Shown here: in pieces, positions 21,030 to 33,609 of the stretch
Layout: every line of letters starts with the position of its first letter
Numbering within the stretch: the first letter of the stretch is position 1
NCBI GenBank assembly: GCA_036346405.1
Contig: CM070562.1
Location: forward strand, 110,582,412-110,646,411
Source: Phyllostachys edulis
Lineage: Eukaryota > Streptophyta > Magnoliopsida > Poales > Poaceae
Direction: 5' to 3'
DNA length: 64,000 nt
Made by a program: the position numbers and the translations under genes
The notes under the pieces: generated by a model
Told to the model about the DNA's origin: nothing
Seen by the model: the letters and a program-made list of their open reading frames with translations, nothing else
Database searches by the model: none

Positions 21030-24000
21030 TGCGGCGCCCCGTGTCATTACCCAGGAGGTAATCACACTTAAGCATACGGATTACTATTCGTTTGCCCAGT
21101 AGAACACTGCTTCAACGAATAGTAAGCCATTACCAGAGTTACGCAGCAGAACAATAAGATAGAAACTGTTCCTTTATTACAACAGTAGCCACAAAAGACT
21201 AAGGTTCTAGATACACTTATTTATTTACAACAAAAGAGGGGAGGTAACACTTTCCCCCAGGGTCTGCCATCTAGGTCCCTCCAACGAACTACTCGTCCCA
21301 CGAGTCAAAAGAGAAGTCTATCTTGCCTTGCTCGTCAACATAAACGCCCTCATCACCTGTAGCATCATCTCAGACGCAAAACCCCGCTCCCACTGGGATT
21401 GCTCCGTGAGCTAGGGTCTAAGCAAGGAAAGATAGCAAGAGTGAGTACTATAGTGTACTCAGCAAGCATTAGTAGCTAAAATGCAAATGATGATTCTAAC
21501 TTTTCGTCCTTAGCAACATTCTTACCTCTTCTCTTATTCTGAAAATAAACATTAAAACATTAGATTGCAGATTTTATTCTGAAAAGACTACTTGATTACT
21601 CGGAGAGAAAATAGACCCCCAGTGGTTCCCGTAGACTCCAATCCAGGAGACTGGCATGAATTCATGATTTTATATAGCATCTTGCAGCTTGTACCACTTT
21701 ACCCATAGCTATCTGAACCCTCTTTAAACCGGGACATCGCATTTCCTTTGATGCGACTTGAGTCCGAATCTGAACGTTTTCCAAGTTCGTGAATATTTTT
21801 CTCCACCCATTACTTTTAAATCGGTCTTGGCCACCACCGAGTTCAGGTAATGTTGGTTGGGCCGATTCATCCTCTTCGCACCCAACACTCCACCTAGTGC
21901 TTATAGCATCTCTTCTTACACCACACTCACACATAAATACATACCCGTTGTGGAGAGCGAAATCACGTAACTGGTAGCATTTTACTGCGTCAAAAACGGG
22001 AAAATGGTTGGTACTGAATTTACAGTCTCTGACCGAGTAAGAGTTTTGTTTGTCCTTATATTATAACCATATGTAAAGGGTCCCACCTCTTGCCCTCTTT
22101 CTTCCTGACCAAGGGCCCCCTTTACCAGCCATATTATTTCTCTGCTTTACTCTCATTTCTTATTTCTCATCTCTTGTCATATCTAACATCTTTCTCATCT
22201 TTCTTACCTTCCTCTCATTTATGTGATTTGAGTTTTTGAGAAATCATTTTAATGCAATACATATATGATAGAATAAAATACTGTTTACATTTAATATAGC
22301 TATATTAATGAACAAGAGAGTAGATTGCCTTCAAACGAGTAGTAAAGCTCACTGTCGATATAATCTGATTCAACTCATGCGTCGTCGGCTCGTCTCACTT
22401 TGCAAATATGCGACGAAACGGATAATAAATATTTAAGTAAATACTTAGTGACATTTTGGTGCTACTAAATGTAATTTAGTTAGACGATTCTTTTCATTAG
22501 TGGATTTTTGGGTTAATAAATCCTTTTCGACTATCGCCAAGTTAACACTCCCCGCTACTATCGTTCCGGCATAACGACTCTAGGGTTAGGACTAAAATAC
22601 GCACTATCTAAAGAACGACGAGCAATGCTACACAAGCCCGAATACTAGCAACTCTAGCAAATTCTACGCTAGCTCAACATCTAATTGATTTTAATTAGTT
22701 CGAAGTAAAATTTCAACTTTCAATTTAAGCATAAATTTAATTATCTTGATTACTCCAATTTATCTAAACAATTGCTAACGAGTCATGATTATTTGTCCAA
22801 TCTAAACACATTCACAAATTAGCACTCAAATCATAGTTCTAACCTAATTAATTTTTTTGACCCTCTAAACCCTAACTTATCTTTTTAACCACACCAACCG
22901 GCCACTCTTTTTAATCTTTCAACTCTCTCTCCCTCACACCTCTCCCTCACATCTCTCTTTTTCTCTCTGCCTCTCCCTTTTCACAGGCCTTGCGCCATGG
23001 GGCTTCCTCTCCCCCGTCGGCGCCGCCTCCCTGGAGCTTCCCCCACGACACTCCTCTCCAGCGCCTCCTCTCTCCCCGGCTCCACCGTCGCCCCCCTCTC
23101 CCAGTGGCCCGTGTGTGCCCGCCCGCCCGCTTGTTCAGTCCCCTGCTCGGTGGCTCGGCCTTGGGCAGCCGGCCGAGGACCTCCTTCCTCGAGTCCGGCG
23201 GCTGGGGGGCAGCCATGGCGCTCACTTCGGCTGGCTCGGCTCCTCCTCGGCCATTGCTCGCCCTAAGCCCATGGCTCGCCTAGGCCCTCTGGTCCCGTGG
23301 TCCTCCTCGGCCCAGCTTTCGCCGCCTCGGCCCGTGGCTCGCCCTCGGCTCCATGATTCGCCCTCGGCTCATGACTCGCCACCGGCTTGACCATGGCCGC
23401 GGCGCCTCGGTTCCTCTCGGGCTCCCATCTCACTACCTCTTTCCCTCTCCTAACCCTCTTACTGAAGCTTTGATTTTTTACTTACGTTGATTTAATCATG
23501 TTGCTTACTGATGCTTGAATGATATGCACAGCTAATGGTGGTTTGATGCTTCTAGATGATGCAAATGAGAGGTGATGGTGGTGATTTGAGGGATTGTTTG
23601 GCCGATGCATCACTAAGGTATAAAACCCCCTGCTTGATGACTCTCAAACCCTCCCCTCTTCTCTGTGATGACATGAATAACTGAGGGTTGATGGGAGTGA
23701 TTACATGATGTTTGATGATTCAACTGAATGCTAATGGATGATTTGAACAAACATATATGCGAGTGGGTTACCTCTGCTAGGGTTTTGGGGATGGGGAGGC
23801 GGGTTGCGATGCCGACTTCTTGGTGCTCCTTGCTTCCTTCCCTTTGCTCCAATGGTGGGGTGGTGGTGTGGTGGGAATCCTCTGGTGCGCTGGTTGTTTA
23901 CAGTTGTTCTGGTTCCTCCTGGTTGTTCCCCTCCTCTTGTGGCCAAATGGTGAGAATGAGGATGTGTTGAGGCTGTGGGTGGTCTTATCCTACTTGGGTT

Positions 24001-24912
24001 TGATCCTATCCTCATTGTGGTAATTTCATTTTTACTGCTTTCCTATTCATATTTACCATAGCCTTATTTACCTCCTTTCTATTGCTTTCTATTCTTGGCT
24101 GCTCTCTCCTGTGATGCATATGAGCTAAATAATGATGCTGTGGGCAATGTGGCTACCCCTGTGGGCTTTCCGGTTGATCGGCATTATAATGTGGGTGTTG
24201 GATTCGATGGCCCAATGATGTTTTGAACAGAGGGCGAGAGTGAATGGGAATACATTGTTGGGTTTTAATGTGGCTGAGGTAAAAGAAATAAGGTGGGTGT
24301 TGGCTTCCCTAACGCCGAATGATGACAACCCCAAAAGTTACGGGTGCCTATTAGCTTAGGTTGGCTTGGATATCTTGGTTACCACAGATGCAGACTACTT
24401 TGATGGGTCAAGCTATCTTGGCGATCGAGGGACCAGCTAACCTAGGTTAGTACGGAAGACCTACTGAACTTAGGGTATACTGACGGCAATCCTTCTCCTC
24501 TATCCTAGCTAGCACTACTGCTTTCGGTTCTACTAACTACTCCTTGAGCTATTGGTTGAAAAACAGGAGCGACGAAGGATGGCTAGATGAGATGACAAGG
24601 GATCTTCGGTAAAATGAATGCAAGCACCTTCAGCTGCAATTTACTTAATTCTTGTAATTGATGTTTGTAAAAGAGTAGAAATATTAATTTCAAATTAAGC
24701 ATTGGATTGAAATATTTTAATTCAGTTTTGTAATTGAATTTGTTAACCTGTGATGTGAATAATGATATTTGCTTAATTACCAAGTTCAAAGCGTTAATTA
24801 TGCGATTGAATGATTACTGAGATTATGCTTGACATTTATTTAATGAAATTTTTAATTATGGTAATTACCGATTACTGTTGATTAGTTTAGTTTAATGACG
24901 CGGGTTCTCACA
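21030..24912 (-). repeat. 5' LTR of the Ty3/gypsy element (about 3.9 kb)
   Basis: Minus strand from TGTGAGAACCCGCG at 24912 to CGCCGCA at 21030, with TG...CA ends and the primer-binding site right after. The first 50 or so bases are nearly repeated at 29185 downward, showing a second related LTR. A GC-rich patch at about 22.98-23.43 kb gives long but domain-free frames. No host gene is visible in it. Confidence 0.82.
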
Positions 24913-25024
24913 GTGTGCGAGGCCGATCGAGATCACTTGTGCGCTAAAAAATACATGAGACCTTGGCCGCGTTCAGGTCCGGGTGGTCAGCGTTAAGCTC
25001 CCTCACCACAGAACATAACATGTT

Positions 25025-25475
25025 CACCATATTGCCGTATTTTGTTGGTATATAATTTTATTTTTTGTTTTTGTTTTTGCTCAACCTCTCAAAGTACATG
25101 TGACATAACAGGTTCTCCACGTTGTCGTATTTTGTTGGTATATATATATTTTTTGTCTTTGTTTTTGCTCAACCTATCAAAGTACATGTGAGGTTTTGAA
25201 TCATGTGATGGAAATAGGAGTTATTAAGACTTTCAAGAATAATTACAGTGACCAATAACCAAATTTACATAAATAATTTACTTTAATTTATGTATAATAG
25301 AGTTGTAATTTTTTTTGTCTTTATTTTTGCTCAACTTCTCAAAGTACATGTGAATTTTTGAATCATGTGATGGAAATCTGAGTTATTAAGACTTTCAAGA
25401 ATAATTACAGTGACCAAGAACCAAAATTACATAAATAATTTACTGTAATTTATGTATAATAAAGTTGTAAATGAA
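25025..25475. repeat. Irregular direct repeats between two LTR fragments
   Basis: The phrase GCTCAACCTCTCAAAGTACA recurs in variant form at about 25079, 25168 and 25330. TTATTAAGACTTTCAAGAAT with AATTACAGTGACCAA recurs at about 25224 and 25395. Units are unequal (about 90 and 165 bp). No gene is seen. Confidence 0.75.
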
Positions 25476-25788
25476 CTTTCAAAATGTGACAGTTTTTTAC
25501 TGAAAAAATTGTCACATGTTATATAGACAGACCCTGCTTTCTTGCATGCCGATGAAACTTTTCACTTGTATTGTTCGTCAAAAATGCCAATAAAGGCAGT
25601 GACAGAGCCAGGAATTTTATGATGGGGGTGCACACTTCAAAGATTAAAAAAAAATCTTGTACGACATATAAGTAATTTCACAAATTCAACATAATTACAC
25701 AAAAAGTTCGAAATTAGTTAATAGTGCAATACAACTAGTTCAAATAAAATCTTACATGAATAAAATAGTCCTAAATAGCTAATAGAAA

Positions 25789-26010
25789 TCACAATACCAT
25801 ACGACGCGATCGCATTCCTTGGAAACACTTGATTATATCATCATCATTAACATTCGAGAAGATATCTCGAACTATAAAGGTGACTAAACAATCATTCAAT
25901 ACTTGATCACCCATGCTATTTCTCAACTTGTTCTTCACAAGATTCATCGCCGAAAATACTCTTTCAACACTCGCCGTTCCTATATAATTCCTAAATCCTA
26001 CCGTCATTTG
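25789..26010 (-). pseudogene. hAT transposase C-terminal dimerisation fragment
   Basis: Minus-strand translation includes FRNYIGTASVERVFSAMNLV and KNKLRNSMGDQVLNDCLVTF. The SVERxFSAMxxVKxxLRNxMGDxxLNDxLV pattern is the hAT family dimerisation (C-terminal) region. Everything upstream of it (BED finger and DDE core) is absent: the frame runs straight into a (TC)n repeat. Confidence 0.88.
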
Positions 26011-26028
26011 CATCCCTAATTCCTTCCC

Positions 26029-26030
<2 letters not shown>

Positions 26031-26067
<37 letters not shown>

Positions 26068-26072
26068 CTCTC
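26031..26072 (+). repeat. (TC)n microsatellite
   Basis: An uninterrupted CT/TC run of about 35 bp plus flanking imperfect units inside the hAT element. Confidence 0.9.
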
Positions 26073-26671
26073 TCACTCAGTCCCTCTCTTCATTTCCCAA
26101 GCGTTGCTCCCTTCGCCCCCAAATCCAATCCGCGCCCTGCCATGCTGGCTTGACTTGGTCTTACCTCTCCGCTTCTTCAATGGTTCAACCCATCTCGTGC
26201 CAGCGCCTCTGCGCCCCTTGCCTGCCAATACGCCTGACCCCGACCTGCTCCCTCACACATGCGCCATGCGCCCGTGGCTCGGGCTCAGTGTGGCACGCCT
26301 CGCTTCAACCTGCGCCCTCCCCCAAATCAATCCGGAGCAGAGGTCGGATCCCATTCTCCAACCCAATGCTTACCTTGGTGTTGGTGTTGCCCATGTTGGA
26401 GAGGAGTTGGACTATTGCTCGGCGGCGGGCTGGCGGTCGAAGGAGGCAGGTCGCCAGGAGGAGAAGAAAGGAGGGCTGGAGGGGAGGTCCTACCCGAGGC
26501 TGGCGGCGTCACCACAGGACTCGGGAGGAGAAGGCGAGCCCTGGTCTTTGCTGATGCTGAGCCGTGTGTTGGGCTGAGATGGGTCGAATTGAGCATACCT
26601 AAAAAAATTTACCTTTTTTTAGAGGTGCCTGTGCACCACAGGCATCCCCTGCCGCCGCCCCTGAATAAAGG

Positions 26672-27289
26672 GATCGAAGCTAGAGAGGATAGAAAGATTG
26701 CTGAGCTGTATTGCCCTGTTCGTTCTCGCTGCCTTACTATATTGATTTCTGATCGGTTGCATTCGACTATTTTTATTTTGGCAATCTGTCGCATTTTCAA
26801 CCGTACGATCAAAAAGAGCCCACCTCGAATTGTTTCCACATTGCTGCATACACAAAACGCACCAGAAAATCTTAACAGGCCCACAACGCTAACGGGCATG
26901 CAGATCGTTAACGGGCTTCCTCGAAAAGCCTTTTTATTTCTTCTTTCGATCTTTAATTTTAATTTTTACTAATGGGCCTTACCCCTTGTTTCTGCACGAA
27001 CGCAACAATGAAGAACTCATGCTCTCATCAGAACACAAGATCTACTGGAAACGAAAATAACTACAAGAATAAGAACTCATGTACACATGGAGATCTGATA
27101 TCAAATCTGACTAGAATCCGAAGAAAAAGGCAACATCAATGAACATAAAATCCTTCCTGAGACCAACTAGAATTATCTTTGTTTTGCATAATCATATGAA
27201 ATCGCTGTTTTTGTACTTTGACTACTTATTCTACTCGATTCATATATGCAGAACTATGAGAAGAATGCGAATGAAAAACCCTAGCCGCC
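26672..27289. other. Sequence between hAT element and second LTR fragment, nothing recognised
   Basis: No domain, RNA gene or repeat structure was seen. It may be remaining retrotransposon sequence. Confidence 0.35.
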
Positions 27290-29185
27290 GCCAAACAAGC
27301 CCCCTCTCCTCCTCGCCACCGCCGTCAGCGGCCGCCGGCAGACCAGCGGTGATGGGGCTTCTTCTTCTCGGTGATGGCATCTAATCTGTATCGCACACAT
27401 GCCAGCTGGCCGCCTCGGCTCGGCCCACTGCACCGCATGGGCCTCTCTGCTGAACTCACCCCCAACTTCCCACTTATACTTTTGGTTTTATGATTGGGTT
27501 TTGATTATTGCTTTGATGTGAGTTTTGTTGTTGCTTATGCAAGAACAATGAATGTGCTGGATGTGGCTATTGAGGCTTGCTATGGATGATGAGAGAGAGA
27601 TGGAGGTGGTTGCTACCGTGGTTGACTGAGGTACTACTACCTTACTCCCTCTCTAGTTCCCCCCTTGCTCTGTGATGTAATGAACTGAGAGCTATATATA
27701 GATGCTACTGTGAGATGATCTATATAGGTGAATGATGTGTATGTGTGGTGCATACTGAGGTGTAACTAAGGTTACCTCTTGTTGGGATTTGGGGTGGGGA
27801 AGAGGATGGCAGTGCTGGCTCCGTGCTGGTGCTCTCCTCTTCTCCCTTGCTATGGTTGACTTGCAAGCTGTGATGGTGTAGAATCTGAGCTTGCTTCTCC
27901 TCCTAGCTGTCTTGATGTCTTGTGGTGGCTTGACCTTGAGGATGGTAGGGGGAGGCTTGTGCCTGGCTTGCCTTCGGCTGGGTTTGAGAGATGAAGAGAT
28001 GTGTTGGTTCTGGATGTGGCTTGTGAAGGGAAAGCAGTGAGGAGGTGGGCTTTATCAGGGAGGATAGCTTCGACTGCCTTATCTGTGTATTCCCCTTTTA
28101 CCATGATCCTATCCCCCTTGGTCTTCTTCTTCCCTGTACTTCATTTGACCTCCTGTGCTCCCCTTTTGATGTGGTCTTGGGCTTGGCCGGGGGGGGGGGG
28201 GGGCAATGGTGATGATGGATGGTGGTGGCATTTGGCCTTGTGAGCTCTCATGAGGCGGCTTGTGCTGAGTTATTGCCTTCGACTGGCAGTGGCTTTGCTC
28301 TTGTTTGTTGTGGCCTTTGGCTGTGAATTGAATGGGAGAGCATTTTGTAAATGGCTTGGGAGAGAGAAGGCTTATGAGATGAATATTGCAGCTGGAAAGA
28401 TTCATGTGGGTGAGGCTTGCTTGGCTTGCCTGGTGCTAGGGCTGTGCTACCCTGTGTCCAGGGGTGTTGGTTTGGATTTACCCAGTGATGCTTTTGGCTG
28501 AGGGTAGGGTTTAATGGGATGTACACAGCGGGATTATATTGCAGTTGCGGCAATTGCAAATAGTAGGTGTTGGATTCTAATAATACCGGATGAGGAGACC
28601 CATGGAAGTGACAGATACCGAACGACCTCGGGTGGTCTGGACATCTTGACGATCAAGAGCCGACTAACTCCGATTGGTCTGGGTATCTTGATGATCAAGG
28701 GACCGACGGCTCAGGTTGTTCCAGGTGTCCAACTGCACTTTGGGGAAATCTGACGGCCACTCCCAAATTTCTAATACTCACGTATAAAAGCTGCTCTTGG
28801 TTGTACTAATCGCTTTTCTGTGTTTTTGGTCGTCTATGGAGGTGAGGTTCTGGACAGGTGGAGGATAACTGGATGAGATGGCAAGGAGGGTTTCAGTGGT
28901 ATGAATGCAAGATTGTTGATTTGAAAACTAATTAACTCCTGTAATTTACATTGTAATTAGTTGAGATTAATCTTGTACCAAAAGCTGGGTTGTAATCACT
29001 TATGTAACAATTGATTTATTGAGATGATGTTATACTGTTATTGCCATGCTTCACCTTGACAAATGTGTTAATTACGTGTTTGATAAAACTAAGATTATGT
29101 GTTGATCAATATTTGATGGATTTTGATTTAGCGCTAATTACCGATTATTGTCGTTTAGTTTAGTTTAATTATGCGGGTTCTCACA
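27290..29185 (-). repeat. Second, partial LTR related to the 21.0-24.9 kb LTR
   Basis: On the minus strand it starts TGTGAGAACCCGCATAATTA at 29185, matching the first LTR's start and continuing CAATAATCGGTAATTA. Similar landmarks occur in the same order (the GATGAGATG-CAAG region near 28.87 kb and the TTGATT-rich block near 27.5 kb). The 3' part, primer-binding site and coding region are not present. A 13-15-base G run lies near 28190. Identity by eye is moderate, so it is an older or sibling family member. Confidence 0.7.
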
Positions 29186-30170
29186 GCATGGATGAGAATA
29201 TAGCACAATATATTGGCTTGTTCTATTACTACACACATACCGTATCTGAGCTTACTTTTGTTTTATAAGGTATTGTTATGCAATTTGGATATTTGCTTCC
29301 ATTGTTCCCATCTGCTAAGTGTAATTCCTAATAATTAAAACTTCCACAGTTTGACCTATACTTCACTTCAGTTTCTTGCTGACGCTTCGAAGCAGAGCAT
29401 GATTAAAAAATATTTGATGATTTGTTTGTGCCTTTACTGTGGTGTTGGGGGCGATCTCTTCCTATGAAGGCATAAATGTGAAGCTATCAATATTAAGTCA
29501 GGCTCCATTCTACTTGAGTTAGCTGAAGTACAAGAACCATGCGTCCATTTTTGATCTAGTGCCTGTTTACACAATGTTCGAAATGCAGCAACTGAAGAGG
29601 AGCATGTGCTGTTTGGTTCTGTCAAGCTCACTTACACACTGTTTGGCTCCACAGCAAAGTACAATTGGTTACAGCTTCACTTGAAATGATGTACAACAAA
29701 ATAGCGAAGTGCAGTGTCTCTTTTTTCATTGTGGTTCAACTCTACTAAACAGTTTGCCCATATGCACTGAGATTGCTGTCCAACCAGGTGTCTACATACC
29801 TTCAAAATATCTGAATTCTTCAGGGATGCCTCTGACTCCCTATTGATTCCTAACTTCTAAGGTGTACCATGCTTGCGTAATTTGTTAACCTATTTCGTTT
29901 GCTATATTAAGTTTCTCATTACATACTGAAATGCGTTGGTAGTTGTTTCCATGCAACAATTAATTCATGTCATTCTGGATGCCTCGTAGCAACTCGCGGG
30001 GTACCACTAGTTTCTATAGGACCTATGTACATTGCTACCAGCAATCGGTCGTCTAAGTCTCTGAAAGCAAATTCTATAGGACGAGCCCTGAAGATCCTAT
30101 AGAATTTATTTTCAAAGTCTCCCGAGTCAGTTGGTTAGCTGGTAGAAGTTTGAACGAGAACCACATTGAA
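29186..30170. other. Intergenic region upstream of the chloroplast ribonucleoprotein gene
   Basis: About 1 kb with no gene, RNA or repeat that I recognise; likely ordinary upstream sequence of the next gene. Confidence 0.4.
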
Positions 30171-30174
30171 GGAC

Positions 30175-30215
30175 CCACGTGTCAATGTTCCATATTAAAC
30201 CAAACCACCCCTTAT
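30175..30215 (+). promoter_or_regulatory. G-box and I-box-like promoter elements
   Basis: CCACGTGT (G-box core CACGTG at 30176-30181) is followed about 30 bp later by CCTTATCCC, the reverse of a GGATAAGG I-box. Both lie 135-175 bp upstream of the start codon of a plastid protein gene. G-box plus I-box pairs are established light-responsive modules in plant promoters; that they act here is inferred. Confidence 0.55.
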
Positions 30216-30347
30216 CCCCTCTTCCATCATCCCTTCTCACTGGCCTTCTGCCCCTCCACATCGCAGACACACAGCGAGCTTCGCGCTACTACACCGACTT
30301 GTACCACCTCCCTCTCTCTCTCTCTCTCCATCGCCTTGCCGGACGCC

Positions 30348-32504
30348 ATGGCCAACTCCTGCCTCTCCACGGCGCATGCGGCGCTGCGCATCCCCTGCCC
30401 CAAGATCCCGGCCGACGCCGCCGGGACGCAGCTCCAGCTCCAGTACGCGTCCGTGTTCCCCCGCCCGGCGCGCGCGCACCGCCTCCTCTCCGACCGCATC
30501 GCCGCGCCCGTCGTCCCGGTGGCGCGGAGGCGCGTGCTCGCGGTCACCGCGATGGTGTCACGAGAGGAGGCCGGGGCCACGGCGGTCGAGGAGCAGGAGG
30601 AAGAGGTAGAGGAAGTCGAGGCACAATTGCAAGAGGAAGAGCAAGACGAGGTTGTGCAAGAAGAAGAGGAGGAGCAGGGTGGGGTCGTGGAGGCCAGCTC
30701 GGACGGCGGCGAGGAGGAGGCGGAGAGCAGCGCCACCAAGCTGTACTTCGGGAACCTGCCGTACAACTGCGACAGTGCGCAGCTTGCCGGCATTGTGCAG
30801 GAGTACGCCAGCCCGGAGATGGTCGAGGTAGGTGTGTTGTTTACTGAATTAATTGGAGTTTTTTTTATTAATTTTTTGCTCGTGAAAAAATCCATGATTT
30901 AGCAAATAATATCGAAGTGTGCATTTCGATACTGCACCTGTACACTGTAGCACATAAAAGTTTTTCTCTTGTATGATTGGATCGGATGAACGAAACTGTC
31001 GTCGTACAGTACTAACAATACAATTCACTGAATGCTTAGCAACCACAGTCGATCCGTGGCTGTCTCTGTCAAAAATTTAGGGCAAAATAAACTCCGCAGG
31101 TGCATCAATCTGACGTCCACATAAGGTAGTAGTAATGTAGTAAATGATACTATAGGTTAGATTTCACATGTAGTATACTTCTCAAGTAATATTCAATTTT
31201 CAAGCGTCTCTGCAAATTGTATATGGCGCCAGTGGTTATGTTAACTGACAGCTCGAGTCTTCAGAATCAATGACGTTTTCTTTGGTTCAAAATCCACAAC
31301 TTAATCTGCCTCAAAGGCCATGTAATGGGACATATCGAACACATTACACACCTGTACTGCAATCTGTAGCCTCGTCATTGCTCAAATAAAAGACATAAAA
31401 AATCCTGCTTTTCCATACTAACAGTTCTTCCTAGAACAAGAAGGATAGTCGATATATTCATCATCAGTAGTTTAGGGCTCATCAGACTTGGCCTACATTG
31501 GTTAATTTGAGATATCAACACCTCCATTTTAGGTGCTGTATGATCGGACAACGGGGAGAAGCCGAGGGTTCGCCTTTGTGACCATGAGCACAGTTGAAGA
31601 CTGTGAACAGGTCATCAAGAACCTTGACGGCAGCGTGAGTACTCCTATTATCAGTGCATCTTCCGTACGTCTTCAGTTCTTCTGTCATTGATCAGCTGAG
31701 TTGCTGACGGATTCGATTTCTTCAGCTGTACAGTGGCCGCACGATGAGGGTGAACTTCGCCGACAAGCCGAAGCCGAAGCTGCCGCTGTACCCGGAGACT
31801 GAGCACAAGCTCTTCGTCGGCAACCTGTCCTGGACGGTCACCTCGGAGATGCTGGTCACTGCATTTCAGCCGTGCGGCAACGTGGTCGGCGCGCGGGTGC
31901 TCTACGATGGCGAGACCGGCCGGTCCCGTGGCTACGGCTTCGTTTGCTATTCCACCAAGGAGGAGATGGACGAGGCTCTTTCCTCGCTCAATGGAATGGT
32001 AAATACCAATTTTCACCATTTCTATTCTGCTTGGTATACGAAAAATAGAACATCTGTTATCTCTGAAGTCTGAATGCAAAGTTCTGAATCGTGATTCCAG
32101 TACTAGCTACTAAAGCTAACAGTACGACAAGAGTAGTTAAGCTTTCAAATGCAAAATGTACCAATGGACGATTTCAGATAAATGTAGTGATTGAAATGTA
32201 TTTACCAAGCGGTAGGAGGAATCACTATCATCGCAAAAGAAGTTCTTTGAATGCCATCCTAGAACTGAAAGACGTAGTAGTTTTTACCCAACCTTTATGT
32301 GGTTGAATCGATCCTTGCATAACTGAACTTCGTTTTCTTAACTAGGATTCTGCTTGGAACTTCATTGTTCACTCACAAGAAATTTTTCAGAGTTTGCAAT
32401 GACACGGATTGGCAGGACACAATTGAACTGAATACTAACGCATCTTGCAGGAAATAGAAGGCAGGGAGATCCGGGTCAACTTGGCCCTTGGAAAGAAATA
32501 CTAG
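30348..32504 (+). CDS. Chloroplast ribonucleoprotein with two RRM domains (cpRNP, PSRP2-like)
   Basis: cpRNPs bind and stabilise chloroplast transcripts and assist editing or translation. Exons 30348-30827, 31533-31634, 31726-31998 and 32451-32504 have GT-AG junctions, all phase 0, and encode 302 residues. The N-terminus (MANSCLSTAHAALRIPC, rich in Ala, Pro and Arg) looks like a transit peptide. A long acidic Glu-rich stretch follows (about residues 80-130). RRM1 has RNP2 LYFGNLPYN and RNP1 RSRGFAFVTM; RRM2 has RNP2 LFVGNLSWTV and RNP1 RSRGYGFVCY. It ends EIRVNLALGKKY. Architecture and length fit the cp28-cp31 class; the short tail resembles plastid-specific ribosomal protein 2. The frame is intact. 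Confidence 0.93.
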
Positions 32505-33470
32505 TACAGTTCGCTTCACATAGGAGAAACTTGCAGTAGGTATGTAATGCTTCCTTCCAATGCGAATTACATGCAACCAAGGAAGCGATGAATAATTACT
32601 TGTCGGAGCGCATTGTAAGATCAGGACAGGAAATGTATCTTTCTGAATTAGCATCGCAGATCCGATGTATCTTTGTGCGCATGGGAAATTTATTTGTTGC
32701 TATCTGGTGTATATTTGATGAAGTGAACTGTGACTGAATTTTTTTGGGTTGCTGGTAATGAGAGTGTTCCATGGTTCCATTCTCTTGGAACTGCATTTTT
32801 CAATCCTATGTAGTTCCGGACCTTCCGGTTGCTGATTGACTGTCCAATATGTTGGCTGGCTGAAGATACGCCTACTGTTTGCAAAGACTATGATTGTTAC
32901 TCTAATCAATCTAGGAGAAATTCTGTTGGATTCATGTAAAGTTTACGCTGCTATCCGGTGCATTAACTCAAAATTAGTCTATTGTTCAAAACTTGTATTG
33001 CTCTGAAACTATCATCAGTAAGCAATGGCTTATTGCAAATTTGCAATATTGACAGACCATAAGTCGCATCAGAGACTAAACATGTGTGCAGATCAAATAT
33101 CCATACATACAGAAATCCAGGGTTTTCTAAAACATAAATCCAGGAGAAAATTTCAGAACTTCTGGCCATATCAGTTTCGGCCATGAAAATCAGTATAGAT
33201 CATTCCCTGACCAAAGACAAATTTATCCCATTTTGACCAAACGGTTAGTAATGCAGCCTACAGTTAATGTCTTCTTTCTTCAGACTTCAAATGGCCGACT
33301 ATCCCACCCCCCAAACCTACGAGACACTAAAATAACCAAACAAAACTAGATTTTTTTTTAAAAAAAGGTTATGTCTAAAAATTCAATTCAATGGCAGCCA
33401 CACGCACAATTATTAGAAGGGAAAAAATGGCGAGAGATATTTTCGCTGACAAGAAAAGAAAAGAAGCGAG
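32505..33470. other. 3' flank and intergenic region
   Basis: 3' UTR of the ribonucleoprotein gene and about 700 bp of AT-rich spacer. No gene, RNA or clear mobile element was recognised. Confidence 0.4.
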
Positions 33471-33609
33471 AGCCACTTGTGTGACGTGTCTCCTCGTTGG
33501 CGGGAGGTAACCAACCGGTCCACCACATCCTACACTACACAGCCTCCGCGCCACTCACCACTTGTTCGCACTCCCGAGCAGACGCCGAGACCACCAAGCC
33601 CTCACCACC

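Larger units (their letters stand above)
17985..24912 (-). mobile_element. Truncated Ty3/gypsy LTR retrotransposon
   Basis: In minus orientation: LTR (24912 to 21030), primer-binding site (21027-21016), structured leader (about 21.0-19.92 kb), gag, aspartic protease and the first part of reverse transcriptase. It stops at about 17985. RT core, RNase H, integrase and the 3' LTR are missing, so the element was cut by a deletion. The gag-pol frames are interrupted. The zinc knuckle and protease order and the MNAEELVELKKQLDEL entry to RT are typical of plant chromovirus-like or related Ty3/gypsy lineages; I do not assign a finer lineage. Confidence 0.88.
25597..26663. mobile_element. hAT element with 8-bp target duplication
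   Basis: Begins CAGTGACAGAGCCAGG and ends CCGCCGCCCCTG, imperfect terminal inverted repeats of CAGxGxCxG type. It is flanked by exact 8-bp duplications AATAAAGG at 25589-25596 and 26664-26671, the hAT signature. It holds only the C-terminal end of an hAT transposase plus GC-rich sequence, so it is non-autonomous. Confidence 0.9.

Noticed and set aside
22990..23390. GC-rich frames inside the 3.9-kb LTR (possible captured gene)
   Set aside because: No recognisable motif, and overlapping frames are equally long; composition alone is not evidence of a gene.
18122..24912. Intact, autonomous retrotransposon
   Set aside because: gag-pol is frame-broken and everything after the start of reverse transcriptase is missing.
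30179..30847. 222-codon Arg/Gly-rich frames overlapping the chloroplast ribonucleoprotein exon on both strands
   Set aside because: They are shadows of the GC-rich first exon; only the RRM-encoding frame has splice structure and conserved motifs.
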